Positions 24,368 to 35,303 are shown, counted from the stretch's first letter. The stretch: 64,000 nt of DNA from Phoma sp. XZ068 (GCA_004835665.1 RBKR01000010.1:744001-808000), one strand, 5' to 3'. The notes: generated by a model not told the origin, from the sequence alone. Numbers and translations: made by a program.

Positions 24368-27171
24368 ATGCCGTTAGAGGAAGCCCTTGAAGAGCTAGAT
24401 AGTTTGAAGCCTGGAGAACATTTTTCATATACAGCTCTTTCTAAAAAACACAGTTGTTGTCGCTCAACGTTGACGCGTCAACACCGTGGTGAAGTCGTCA
24501 GCCATGCAACCAAGGCATCTTCCCAACGACTGCTACACCCACGCGATGAGGTAGAGGTTGTACAGTACATCGACTCACAGAGAGACACTTAATGCCTACA
24601 AGGCAGATGATTTTAAATATAGTCACTCCCTTGTGTGCTTGGGCGCCAAGCGATCGATGGGTGACGCGCTTCCTTCATCGCAACCACGACACGCTTATTA
24701 CGGCCTGGACAACACCTATGGAAACCAGCCGCCACGAGGCTGATTCTAGTGAGAAGTACCGCCTGTACTTCACTCTTTTGCACGGTAAAATCGACGAGCA
24801 TGAGGTAGAGGCGGAGAACACGTACAACATGGATGAGAAGGGCTTCATGATTGGAGTGATTGGAAAGAGCGTCAGAATCTTTGATAAGGAGCTCTATGGG
24901 CTTAAGCAGTATAAGCAGTCATCGCACGACGGCAACAGAAAATGGGTGACGGTGCTGGCATCAATATGTGGCGATGGGTCAACCTTACCTCCAGCAGTCA
25001 TATTTGCCTTCACCATCACTCACGGTACAGCAAAGCTGGGTACGCGAAATCGATGCCGATAAGCACTCTATCCACTTCGGCGTCTCACATAATGGATGGA
25101 CGAACGACGATTTGGGTTTGGCGTGGTTGCAACAGGTGTTTGATCGCTATACTAAGGTCAAGGCTCGGGGGAAGTACAGGTTACTTATCCTTGACGGGCA
25201 CGGCAGCCACGTGACGAAGGCCTTCATCGATTACGCTCATAACCACAGGATTCTGCTGCTTATCTTCCCTCCGCACGCTACCCACACGCTTCAGCCGCTC
25301 GATGTGGTGTGCTTCAAATCGCTGGCGTCAAACTACTCCAAAGAGCTCCTTCGTCGCAACCACACCACACTAGGCTGGTGCCCAGTCAATCAGAGCGACT
25401 TCTTCTCTATTTTCTGGGCGGCCTGGAAGAGTACCTTCACTGAGGCGTTGGTAGAGCGAGCCTTTGAGTGCACTGGAATCTACCCACCTAACGCTCACCG
25501 AACATCAACTTTTCCAGGTCAGCGAAAGGTCGATTTCCATCGATTTTTCGTTCAAACACGACTCAAATGCCTTCTTAAATCTGTTTCCCAACGTCCTCTC
25601 CCCGCTGCAGGCGCTGTGGCAGGCGCGCTGCCCTCTTTTGTCTTTCAGCTCTTCGCTGAGCTGAAATCTCTTCAAAATGGCCTGTGCGCTACTCAGATTT
25701 TCACGTTCGGTCGAAGGCCACAACCACCAGCAAGACAAGGAGACAGTTTTGCCACTCCTTGTTCTTGCAGTATAAGGGCATCGCCAGGCCTACCGCAAGG
25801 CTCTCCACGCGAAGAGCTACGACGCAATTCGACAGAGCACCGGCTCTCCACACCCACAACGATGAGAGCTGCTTTCAGCTCTCTGAAGACCGACTGTCAG
25901 CGTCCCAGACCTGACACAACACGCAAACAAGGCAGCCAGCATGGCCTTAGATTTCACGACCCTTGGGGATAAAGAAGAAGGACAGGCCTGGCTCTGCCTT
26001 CCTACTACACCTATCTCCTCAGACACAGGCATGGCCAAGCCTAGTACAAAGGCTCTCCTCGCGCAGAGCCACGGCTTCGATTCGGCAGGGCACCGGCTCT
26101 TCACACCCACCTACTCTTTCCTACTCTCTCTCATGGCACTCAACCGCCTCTGAATACACACAAGGGAACCACCCTGATGTACACACACTGCTCAGTCTCC
26201 CCAATTGGAAGGGGAGCTGTAGTTCTGAAATGGTAGCAATACCCGCGCAGGCAAGAAATGCTTTCTAAGGTAGTGTGGCAGCACTGTAATTCCATAGCTT
26301 AGCACGTCGTATATGCCCTTCGGGAGGCGAGATGGCGGACTTAATCCTCATCAACTAGACGTAAAATGAATACCAACCAACCAACCAACCCACCTAACGC
26401 TGACGTTATACTCGATCGTTCAAAACACCACCACCTCAGTCACCTAGCACGACTCCAGAGCCATCAAAGCTTCAGCCAGCACCTAGTTCACCTAGTTATT
26501 TGAAGACGCAGAGGCTGCTAAGGCGTGAGCGGGCGGGAGATGAGCCTGGTACCGCCGCAGCAGTTGACCACGCCTTTCACCAACTCCACGTGCAATTAGA
26601 GCTATATAAGCACAAGGTGGAGGGCCCTGAAGAGGCCTTATCGACCGATAAGAAGAAGAGAAAGAAGAAAAAAGTACTGCCTTTGCAACCTACCGACCCT
26701 AACCTCCAAGGTGGTGCTATCTTGTGGAGTCCAGGATCAAAAGCACGTGCTGAACAGGAGCTTAAGGCAACTAAGCAGCAGGAGTTAGAAGAAGAGGCTG
26801 CTAAGACTACTAGGCGTGAAGTTCAACACCAAAAGAAGCTGCTCAAGGTTAAAGAGCAAGAGGATAAGCGTGCGGAGCGGTTGAGGTTGGCTGAAGAGCG
26901 CGCTCAGCAGCGTGCCGAGGAGCGCGCTCAAATCGACGCTCGCAAGGCAGCGAGAGCAGCTCAAAAACGCGCTCGCGACGCTGGAAAAAGTATCCAATTG
27001 CCTAAACAGGCTAAGCGCAAGGCCTCACAGCAATCGCAGTCAAAAGTAGCGAAGCGTCGTGGTCGTGTTGGTGCGCGGAGTCGGCAGGTTGCTCATGAGC
27101 CTTCCCCACCACCACCACCTGTCAAGACGAAGAGCGGTCGCTACACCAAGCCTACATATAAAATAAGATAG
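24368..27171 (+). pseudogene. Pogo-type transposase, broken by frameshifts and a retroposon
   Basis: The sequence begins at ATG 24368 with a helix-turn-helix region (EALEELDSLKPGEHFSYTAL) that stops at 24590. It resumes in another frame to about 25005 with the first catalytic Asp (NMDEKGF), then shifts again to give the second and third (LILDGHGSH and LQPLDV, DD35D). At YPPNA (25495) the gene is cut by the retroposon and resumes at 26402. The last part (to 27171) is the usual highly charged Lys/Arg/Glu coiled-coil tail of these transposases, ending in a Pro-rich, basic segment. At least two frameshifts plus the insertion make it non-functional. Confidence 0.88.
25496..26387 (+). mobile_element. 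Retroposon (SINE or truncated LINE) nested in the transposase
   Basis: The insertion is flanked by a perfect 14-bp direct repeat, ACCCACCTAACGCT (25482-25495 and 26388-26401), which is single in the uninterrupted transposase frame. The 3' end is a short (AACC)n tract preceded by GTAAAATGAATACC, and a UUCG-type hairpin (CCCTTCGGGA) lies about 65 bp before the end. Such features fit target-primed reverse transcription. Inside, two diverged direct copies of an 82-85-bp segment occur (25776-25857 and 26026-26110). The second carries a sequence like a tRNA A box (TGGCCAAGCCTAG) and, about 50 bp on, one like a B box (GGCTTCGATTC), so a Pol III-type SINE is possible. No protein is encoded. Confidence 0.8.
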
Positions 27172-27683
27172 CCAAAATGTGCGTAATAGTCAATAGATTA
27201 ATCTGCCAGCTTTTCTCGTGATAATCGCGTTTGTGTGTGGCTCAATAACCTCACTTTTACCGGGGGGCCAAAGGTGGTTGGGTGCACATCACGCGTCCAT
27301 GCGCATCACGTGTCCGTGCACGGTAGATTGATCATCGCACTGCGCAAAGCTGAAAATTTACCCCTCTGTATTTAAAAAAAAAGGGAATACGCTACTGCAG
27401 TAGGGAGCCATTGCTTTCTGCACTTACATGCAGCTGAAATGGGCTACTGTAGCCTTTTCTCATCTCCAAGCTACTTTCAGCTCCTCGGGCTCTGGTTCAG
27501 AAGGTAGGAATGCGGGTCTGCGAGGACGCTGCCATGAGGCGACCCAGCTTGAACGCTTCTGATTGGGAACGTTTCTGAACTCCATTAATTTCGTGAGGAA
27601 GTGGTAGCATCAGATGACACAAAGTGGTTTTTTAAGAAACACGAATATCACACCCTTGACCATTGGTAGCATTGGCGAGCTCG

Positions 27684-28592
27684 ATGAAAACAACTCCTTA
27701 CATCTATAGCCTGAGTTTTCCTTTCGATGTGCCACAACCTTCTATCGACACTATTTCCAATCACAAGCGTTCCCCGCTTGCCACGAATCTCAGGTCTGCA
27801 GGAACGGTCCGACAGTACCGTAAAGCAGATGTTGTCACTGGAAACATACGAAGTTGGACTGCCATCTGGCACTGCGCCTACATTCACCGTCCTCTGTACA
27901 TCTATCCTTCTCCAGGATCTTGGGAACCACTCCACGTCACGATTGCAAGGAACCCTGACCTACAATTCTATATCATCCTGAATCCGAACAATGGTCCAGG
28001 CAGTCCTGTACCAGATGCACATTATATTACCGAAGTTGCTCGCCTGAGGATAGCGGCCAATACTACGCTCTTTGGCTATGTCCATATGAGTTGGGGTGAG
28101 CGGGAACATGATCACGTTACCGCGGACATCTCCACCTGGGCAGCTTGGACCTACTATCCTAATTACGACATTCACGTGGACGGGATTTTCTTGGACGAGG
28201 CACCAAGCAGTGTCGCGTTCCTAGAGCATGTCAGGGCCTTGAAGCATCACGCTAAGACAATATTCTACGGGAACATCATACTCTGGACAAATCCAGGTGT
28301 TCCTGTTGACAGCGCATTCTATGCTGAGACAGATATAATCAACGCTTGCGAGGACAATCATGATCACTATATGCGTCAGAAGTCTATCTTCTCCATACCG
28401 GTCTCCTTACGGCCAAAGACCTCCATTTTAATTCATGATTATACCGGGTCGATAAAACAACTCCGTCTGGACGTAGAGACCTTGCGGCATGCAGGCTATC
28501 GTTTGGCCTTGATTACAGCTGACTCTGATTACACAAATTCCTCCGCATTGTGGCTAGAGTTTGTGGCAGCTCTAGCAATCGAAAACGATTAG
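27684..28592 (+). CDS. sph3: Spherulin-4-type GAG hydrolase (GH135, Sph3-like)
   Basis: 302 residues from the ATG at 27684; an in-frame TTG lies upstream. From about residue 75 the protein matches the spherulation-specific family 4 pattern: PLYIYPSPGSWEPL, then ILNPNNGPG, FGYVHMSWG and DGIFLDEAP, whose acidic pair is where the GH135 catalytic acid lies. In Aspergillus, Sph3 is a membrane-anchored hydrolase that cleaves GalNAc-rich galactosaminogalactan and is needed for its synthesis. The neighbours agd3, uge3 and gtb3 support the name. The N-terminal 70 residues are polar and show no membrane anchor, so a 5' exon may be missing from my model or lost; a transposon ends 361 bp upstream. Confidence 0.82.
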   Translation: MKTTPYIYSLSFPFDVPQPSIDTISNHKRSPLATNLRSAGTVRQYRKADVVTGNIRSWTAIWHCAYIHRPLYIYPSPGSWEPLHVTIARNPDLQFYIILNPNNGPGSPVPDAHYITEVARLRIAANTTLFGYVHMSWGEREHDHVTADISTWAAWTYYPNYDIHVDGIFLDEAPSSVAFLEHVRALKHHAKTIFYGNIILWTNPGVPVDSAFYAETDIINACEDNHDHYMRQKSIFSIPVSLRPKTSILIHDYTGSIKQLRLDVETLRHAGYRLALITADSDYTNSSALWLEFVAALAIEND

Positions 28593-28875
28593 CTATGCTA
28601 GGTAGACCCAGTTATGCTATGCTGTAACCGTACTGGTGTCAGTACTTTAGTTTAGATAATCAAGTTCAGGCAAAGGACTGTAAGCCAGTCTTCTGATCGT
28701 CACTGATAATACAAAGGCGAACGCTTGATAGTTTTCCCTATGTAGTTGGCTAGAAATCAAAGGGCGACTAAATCGAGACTACGTCCAATACGGCGCTAGC
28801 TACGCGACACTGCGAATGAATCTGAAAGAGAAGAGATATGATTCCGTAGCAGAATAGGTGTGCTGAGTGAAGAAT

Positions 28876-31273
28876 CTAAATGGAGACTGGCGATCCAAGT
28901 TGAAATGAAACAGACGATCCGCTCAAAGTGGTCCAAATGGTTAGTGGATCACTGCCAATTTTCTCACGAGTAGTACCACTTGCGGCAGTTGTTGCCGACC
29001 CGGGAAAGGTTACTGGAACAGGCACACTGCAGGTCTTGCTGTTTGCACCGACCGTGACTCCGACGATAGAGCTAGCATCACTCGAGAGGGTGTATGACAG
29101 ATTTGGTTGGCACTGATCGCGAGCCATACGATTCATGAATAGCGCCCTTAGGTCTTGGTCAGAACAGGTTCGATAGTGAGTTATTGTTTGTATGGACTTA
29201 CGCAATGTCATCATGCTTGAGTGTTAGAATAGGCCAGCTTGTGAGGCGGGTCATCTCCTGAACGACAGACTCCACCCAGATCATCAGTAACGACAGGTTG
29301 CCGGATTTGGGCCCCACAGTGAAGCTTGGAACATCCAATTGGCGCAAGTTTGCCTGATGGAACATGTAGGGGTCCTGACGCAATCCGAGTAGATGGCGTG
29401 CGTTTGTTACACGTGCGTTAGAAAGGAGAGCATTGAAGTCTCCACTTCCCCCCGACGTGTTGATCCACTCTTGCGTCGTACAGTCTGGCAGATCGCAATT
29501 ATAGTAGATTGTGGTAGCCCAGCGTGGTATTATCTCCAAACCTGCGTAACCGTTTGAAGCAACGTTGCTGATCAGGGGCCAGAATTCATTCTGTTGGTTC
29601 ATCAAAACCGGGCGCGTCTGGATATGACATTTAGTTTTTGGTTTGCCATCACACTTTCAGTCAACTCACGTTATCGCCGACGACACCTGTGATCCCATTG
29701 TCCATCCATGCTTTGATTGCGTCACCGTTGTGCATCCCAGTGATTTGTGGGGGGATAATTCCCTTCCCGGAAAAGCGTTTCGCAGCCGATATGCCAACCT
29801 GCCGCAACCAGGCAAAGTTGAAAGATACATCTTTGGAGGCATCGGAGTACGTGGCGTTATTCACATTCTCATGCGTGAATGTGTGCGAAACATGGGCAAA
29901 CGCATCCCTGTTGCTCGGAGTCATGATCCATGACGCAAGAGGGTCGAGTTTTGCACACGACAGGCTCCACTTGTAGGTCGTCGGAGTATTTGACCAGATA
30001 TTCGTGCCAGTCCCGAGTGGTTTCTGGAACTCCAATGACGTGTCCATTTGTTCTGGATACTCGATAGCAGTGTTAGGTGTACAGAGTTCGGTGCCGGCAT
30101 TGTCGTTGGCTTCCACAGCAGCCTCGATGTCACCATTTCCGTTGTGGCCAAGTTCGATGAAATAGTTCGATCCAGCCGGCATCCGGGATTTGATGTTCTG
30201 CATCCATGACACATGAGCTTGAAGGTCGCCAGGGCGGATCCTAAAGGTCGTGTTGGCTGGTTGGTAGAGGTCTGTCTCAAGGTGCACATCGTCGATTTGG
30301 GTGCTCAGATAGATGCGACGGTGACCGACGACTGAGGCTGCTTGTTAGCCATGATTGACATGAGATCAAGAATCTCTGTGCTTTGACTTACAAAGACCAC
30401 GTGTAAGCCAGTGGATGTAAGCGTGTTGAAGGAAGTTTGATGTTGGCGCCCAGTCGGTAGCCCAGCCAGTAAACCACACCATCTGCTGACGCCGACCGAA
30501 CCTGTTGATGACTGCCGCAGTTGTTGTTGTCGTGAAGGGTCCTCCTGGGGCGAACTGAGCCACTTCAGTGGCCATACTGGAGTTCATGATCGTTGCTGGA
30601 TAATGCCATAAGCCCTGTGTGCTAATGGTGGCCCCGCTGTCGTCATTGCGTCAGTCCTCCATCTACGAGAACAGGCCTTGATCATCCCAACTTACACTTT
30701 CAGATTAGCTGTAGGGAAGTTTGCACCATTGCTGATGCTCACAAGCTGCTCGACACCGGCGTCGCAACAGCCGGCCCCGTTGATCGCTGTAGCCGTCCCT
30801 GACCTAGGTGTTAGTCGATCGACGCCCAGATCTACGCATGTCTCGAGCGTCGAGGATACAGGGTTCTTACCGAAATCCGGTCCTGGGAATACATCGAGTC
30901 GGACCATGCGCGCACCAAAGGTGGTCTGATAGTCGTAGAGTTGCTGCCATTGTGCCGGCGTCAAGGCGCTCCTCCAGCTGCCACTATAATCATAAGAGAC
31001 CTCGCTGAGCACCACAAAGCCCCCATAATTGCCTTGGGTCGAAGAGGAGTTGAGAACAGGCAGAGTGACGCCAGATTGAGGGACAAGGACGAGTTCGTAA
31101 GGTATACCATAGCCATTGAACCCAGATGTTGCCGAATAGCTTGATGCCGTGTCTCTAGCGAAGACCAGTATAGTGCTGGACATGCTGAGCGCATTCGCCA
31201 CCATCACCATCCATGCTATCAATAGGAGCGCAGAGCAGCGGACTCGAAAACCGAGAGAGTTGACAGCAGCCAT
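28876..31273 (-). CDS. agd3: Galactosaminogalactan deacetylase (Agd3-like)
   Basis: Six exons on the minus strand: 31273-30871, 30798-30696, 30636-30392, 30331-29670, 29617-29202, 29146-28876. All junctions are in frame and give 699 residues. A signal peptide covers residues 1-28. The N-terminal beta-rich region follows (YGIPYELVLVPQSG, GNYGGFVVLSEVS, MVRLDVFPGPDFG), then the deacetylase domain with the metal-binding Asp motif QIDDVH (residues 262-267) and the His motif SHTFTHE (near 400), then a C-terminal carbohydrate-binding beta-sandwich. Agd3 is a secreted enzyme that removes acetyl groups from GalNAc of galactosaminogalactan, making the polymer cationic and adhesive. It is tail-to-tail with sph3. 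Confidence 0.9.
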
Positions 31274-32191
31274 AATTCTGTGATTAGAGGGTCAATGAGG
31301 ACACTCTGATACAGTAGTGTGGATGAGAAGGAGCAGAGCTCAGTAAGTGCGTGATTTATATCCTTCTAGACACGGAGTGGCGGCAATTGTCCGTCGAGTG
31401 TTCACCGAACGTGGACAAGTAAACTCAGTCAACGCTTAAACTCGGTAGTGGTACCCATGCTTGGAGACGAAGAGTGACTACCAAGGCGTGAATATGCGAC
31501 GCATTGGAAATCGATACAGCCACCCACTGATATCGGAGTATTCCGCCCACTTTGAGAAGTAGAAGGCCATGTGGTCTGGAGCGGCGACAACTCTGACGTG
31601 GCGTATGTCCTACCCGAGTTGCGTCGAGTACGCTATGGAATCATCCGGTTTTCGGATTCGGCTGCAAGGGACGAGGGCCTTTCCCCCACGGGTTTCTCCG
31701 CACTTCAGGACCCCTGGCGAACGCCAATATTGACGTCCGGACTCCCACGAACGCCTCTCCAGATCCCAAATAAGCACCGCATCCTACATTCTAGAGTTTA
31801 TTATGATAGTTTCCTTCACCTCGCTAGTTATAGAGACAGCTTAACGGCGCCAAGCCTGCACTGAGCCGAGTTGGGCGTCTAAGCGAACTTCGCTGACATG
31901 TGAGCCCTGCATCCACAAGATAGGTACCGAGTCTGGCGTGAAGCGAAAAACTGCAGACTGTTGTTACAAGCATGCATTATGGAGGAGTCCGGTGCGCAGC
32001 GGAGGACTCCTCGCAAATGTCCGATACTTCGAGCCACCGACAGCCAAGCGATACATGTGCGTTTAATGACCAATGCTTTCACGCGTACACTTCGGAAACG
32101 CTTGGCTCATACTTGGTTCTAAATTATCTGGATAAAATTGCTGCCCTAAGCTATACCTTACTCGACATTTTGTGCGCTTCGGCATGTTTGT
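31274..32191. promoter_or_regulatory. Intergenic region upstream of agd3
   Basis: 918 bp holding the probable agd3 promoter (agd3 starts at 31273 and runs left) and the 3' flank of the small secreted protein gene. Only short unconvincing ORFs; no repeat found. Confidence 0.4.
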
Positions 32192-32537
32192 TTAGCATTT
32201 CTGTGTATCGCGATATTCAGTAGGTATTCGCAGGGTTTCACAATATCCACTAACATTGAATTTCGGTTTGGGACAGCCACCGTTGGCTTTAGTGTAACAT
32301 GCCAACGCCGCTGCGTTCTGGCATTCGCATTGCTGGCGATGCTCCGTCAGTATGGTAGACGTTCGACGCCTGCTGCAATGGACTTACACTCTTCGCGTTT
32401 AGAAACACCGGGCAGTTCGGCTTTGGACAGTCACACGGCTTCCTCAGGTCGGGCACGTGCTCGTGTTTAACATGTTGCGGCTGTTTGGCGAAAGCCAACG
32501 TGATTGCGGCCAAGATGACAAATCCGTGGAACTTCAT
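32192..32537 (-). CDS. Small secreted cysteine-rich protein
   Basis: Two exons on the minus strand, 32537-32388 and 32317-32192, with a 70-nt intron (donor GTAAGT, acceptor AATGCCAG) between complete codons. The product has 91 residues. Residues 1-17 are a clear signal peptide (MKFHGFVILAAITLAFA). The mature part has seven cysteines, in CDCPKPNC, ACYTKANGGCPKP, NVSGYC and the last residue, with one N-glycosylation site. Size, signal and cysteine content are those of secreted effector-like proteins of plant-associated ascomycetes; I do not recognise a named family. It lies inside the GAG cluster between agd3 and uge3, on the agd3 strand, so co-regulation is possible. Seven is an odd number, so one cysteine may be free or the protein may dimerise. 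Confidence 0.7.
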
Positions 32538-33363
32538 CGGGGAATTGAATTCGTCGGTGACCGTAAAGTGCTTTCTGAGGGTAGCGAAAGCGTAGAAAAA
32601 ACAATAAGTAAGTGAGAGTTAAGGTGCTCAAACGACGTGGCCGGACTTTATTATTTCTGTCCACACGGCTTACCGCCTTGTGGAAGGACAGGAAGCTGAG
32701 CAGCCTGAACTAGCTTGTCCAACCTTGCAATCGCGCACATCAGCGGCAGTTTGTCTTGCCAGACATAGACTTTTCCAATCCACACAAGCGGCCCAACCGA
32801 TCAGACGTTTGTGCTCCAGACCGGTCTCATACCTGCTTAGTGGTAGCGAAATAAGTCGAAAGTTCGCTTCCTATAAAGCGCATATAGTGGTTTGAGCGAT
32901 TCTGGTTCAACCATTAGCTCCATAGAACATCATCACAGCCCAAGGAGGTCAGCTTCTGTCCTAAATCGTTCACTTTCCTGTGCCTAGTCTTCTGCGGCTG
33001 GACTTGTGGCTTATGTTCCGTTGAGAGCGGTCTTGTAGTCCAGCCACAGCACCATCCTGTTGAGGCCCAGCCAACTACCACAGCACGGGTGTCGAGAACG
33101 ATCGTGGTATTCACGAGCATTACTTGCGAACAGTTGTTGTTTTCCCACTTCCACCGTAACGCATGGCTGTTCCGCCGTGGCTCGCAACATTACGTACACC
33201 TTAGTGTCTCACATGCAAAGACGATCCCCTTTTCTGTACCGGCTGTGGTCTAAGGTAGGCTTTTCGAAATCGTGGATAAGAACGTCTTGGATTCCTAATG
33301 GTAGCTGATGTGGCCCCTTCAACCCAACACAAGTAAATCCGCCGATCATCAGTCGAAAATACC
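32538..33363. promoter_or_regulatory. Divergent promoter region, secreted protein and uge3
   Basis: 826 bp between two divergently transcribed genes, so it should carry both promoters. The short ORFs inside have no support. No repeat or RNA gene seen. Confidence 0.45.
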
Positions 33364-34635
33364 ATGCATCGAACGATCAGCTCGAGTTCTTCGTTGCCTT
33401 CCCTTGCTCTTGGCTCGCCGACAAGCCAGTCAAGTCTTGAAGAAATCGAAACTGGCCAACTGAGACGGCTGGAAGACAGTGAGGATGGCTCGCTCGATTA
33501 TGTTATGATTGTTGGTGGGCTTGGGTACATTGGCTCGCACACGGCTCTCGAACTCCTTAAGGCCAAATACAACGTACTCATTATTGACAACCTTAGCAAT
33601 GCTTACGAATCTGCGCTGCTGAAAGTTCGCAAGCTTGCAAATGAGCACCACACGAGGATTGGCACGAAAATGCCTTCTCTCAAGTTTCATAAACTTGATT
33701 ATCGCAGTTCACACATGCGTACGGTCCTCGGCAGGTATGCAGTGCATGACCCTTACAGCACTCGTCTGTCGCATATCACGAGTGTGATACATTTTGCGGC
33801 ACACAAATCCGTCGAGGAATCCATTTACAACCCCCTGGATTACTACCAGAACAATGTATGTGGCCTTGTCAACCTCCTCGTCTTGCTCGAAGACTTTGGA
33901 ATCCACAATTTCGTCTTCTCCTCTTCCGCAACGGTTTATGGCTCTGAGGCGGAAAAAGGCGAGCAACTACGCGAAGAGCACCTTGTCCATCACGACGAGG
34001 AGTTAGTCGACGAAGTGGGACGCAGGACGCGACTCATTTCCGGTGTCAAAGGGCTGACTTCGCCCTATGGGCGTACCAAATTCTTTTCCGAGGCCGTTCT
34101 CGCGGATTTAGCCTACGCGAACCCGTCCTGGCGGATTACTGCGTTGCGCTACTTCAATCCTGTGGGCTCCGAATCAACAGGCCTCCTTAGAGAGGAGTCT
34201 CGGCATAAACCGACCAACCTGTTTCCAGTCATCTCTGAGGTGCTGAATGGTTCAAGGGCTGTACTACAGGTATTCGGCTCAGACTGGGAGGGCAGCGATG
34301 ATGGCACTGCGGTGCGAGATTTCATCCACGTTGTCGATCTGGCCCGCGGTCATGTTGCTGCTTTAGCCACTGCTGCGGACAGGCAGCATGCCTTCCGAGC
34401 GTACAATCTAGGCACCGGCAAGGGCTCGACCGTGGCAGAGGTGATTAGCAACATGCAGCGAGCGTCTGGTCGCTCCATACCGGTCGAGTATGTGGGGCGG
34501 CGACCTGGAGATGTGGGTTACTCCGTGGCTGCTACGACCAGGGCAGCAAGAGAGCTGAGATGGCAAACGCAGAAATCGCTGCTTGAGTGCGCGGAGGATA
34601 CGTGGCGCTGCCTGGAGGGTTTAGTCGCTAGATAA
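33364..34635 (+). CDS. uge3: UDP-glucose/UDP-GlcNAc 4-epimerase (Uge3-like)
   Basis: A 423-residue intronless short-chain dehydrogenase/reductase of the GalE type. It interconverts UDP-Glc with UDP-Gal and, in the Uge3 branch, UDP-GlcNAc with UDP-GalNAc, supplying both sugars of galactosaminogalactan in the cytosol. Evidence: the NAD-binding GGLGYIG (residues 51-57), the Ser-containing strand VFSSSATVYG and the catalytic pair in SPYGRTK (Tyr235, Lys239), then ALRYFNPVGS and the C-terminal YVGRRPGDVG. A 45-residue Ser-rich N-terminal extension precedes the fold. I assign it to Uge3 rather than the housekeeping Uge5 because of the GAG neighbours; sequence alone does not separate the two. Confidence 0.9.
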   Translation: MHRTISSSSSLPSLALGSPTSQSSLEEIETGQLRRLEDSEDGSLDYVMIVGGLGYIGSHTALELLKAKYNVLIIDNLSNAYESALLKVRKLANEHHTRIGTKMPSLKFHKLDYRSSHMRTVLGRYAVHDPYSTRLSHITSVIHFAAHKSVEESIYNPLDYYQNNVCGLVNLLVLLEDFGIHNFVFSSSATVYGSEAEKGEQLREEHLVHHDEELVDEVGRRTRLISGVKGLTSPYGRTKFFSEAVLADLAYANPSWRITALRYFNPVGSESTGLLREESRHKPTNLFPVISEVLNGSRAVLQVFGSDWEGSDDGTAVRDFIHVVDLARGHVAALATAADRQHAFRAYNLGTGKGSTVAEVISNMQRASGRSIPVEYVGRRPGDVGYSVAATTRAARELRWQTQKSLLECAEDTWRCLEGLVAR

Positions 34636-34861
34636 ATTGGGTGACACAAGCCAGCATGCTGGGCGGGTGCCGAACCGTTTCAGTGCGAGCGAGCGGTAGA
34701 ATATTCAGTGCTTTTTTGTTGGCTAATTCGTCCGAGTGCCCAGAATAGCAATATATTGGCTGCATTCGTTTTCCCAGAAATTTCGTGTCTGCCGTAGGAT
34801 GAGGAGAGGAAGTGACGTTAGCACCACCTATAAGAAGCTCCGAAGACGGATGGTGCCATTT

Positions 34862-34931
34862 GCGCCACGCTCGCTTCCCTCTTCCCGAAGCGGCCGAGGC
34901 GGGGTCGGGAAGAGGGAAGCGAGCGTGGCGC
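34862..34931. repeat. 27-bp perfect inverted repeat (strong hairpin)
   Basis: The arms 34862-34888 and 34905-34931 are perfect reverse complements with a 16-base GC-rich spacer. The left arm begins GCGCCACGCTCGC. It lies 227 bp after uge3 and 466 bp before gtb3. It could be the end of a foldback element, a terminator-like or cruciform structure; I see no flanking target duplication. Confidence 0.9.
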
Positions 34932-35068
34932 GGGGAAGCCTGTTCTGGGGCCCAGCCTCCAGTTCAGCCGCACCCATTAGCAGGAAGCATGTAGAAAACC
35001 GGTTCAACCCATTGTCGTTCATGTCAGTGTATCAGCGGTGCGCGCTTGTAGAGACGCCCGCCATGCTA

Positions 35069-35303
35069 CGAAGAAGCTCGTTTCTTTTGACCGAACGCCG
35101 ACACAACACCACCATACTTAGCAATACAGAACACCAACACTACAACATAATTATAAACTTTAAGCACACAATATATTATTATTAGGCTTATATCTATATT
35201 TAGAAGTGGTTGCAGGAAATTAGAGCATTGTTGCGTTGGGGAAAGAAGTTTGTAAGTCTTGCTGGTACTGAAAGTGTTCGGCCAATAAAAACGAGCTTCT
35301 TCG
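35069..35303. mobile_element. 235-bp MITE with TA target duplication
   Basis: The ends are inverted repeats of about 28 bp with a few mismatches, both starting CGAAGAAGCTCGTTT, and both are flanked by TA (35067-35068 and 35304-35305). No coding capacity; the interior is AT-rich. These are the features of a Tc1/mariner-type miniature element. It ends 93 bp before the gtb3 start codon, so it forms much of the gtb3 leader or core promoter. A related single end occurs at 49821. Confidence 0.8.

Larger units (their letters stand above)
24277..27323 (+). mobile_element. Pogo-type DNA transposon, second family, degenerate
   Basis: Imperfect inverted repeats of about 55 bp bound the element: the left begins CCGTGCACGGAC and the right ends with its complement. 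TA is duplicated at 24275-24276 and 27324-27325. Inside each end the motif TGATGCGCA occurs with a near copy, a different motif from the 9462-11310 family. The interior holds a frameshifted transposase. An 892-bp retroposon lies at 25496-26387; without it and its target duplicate the element would be about 2.14 kb. Confidence 0.9.

Noticed and set aside
25684..26268. Several overlapping ORFs of 60-100 codons inside the retroposon
   Set aside because: Low-complexity Ser/Pro-rich translations in several frames, no domain, and the region is explained by a non-coding insertion.
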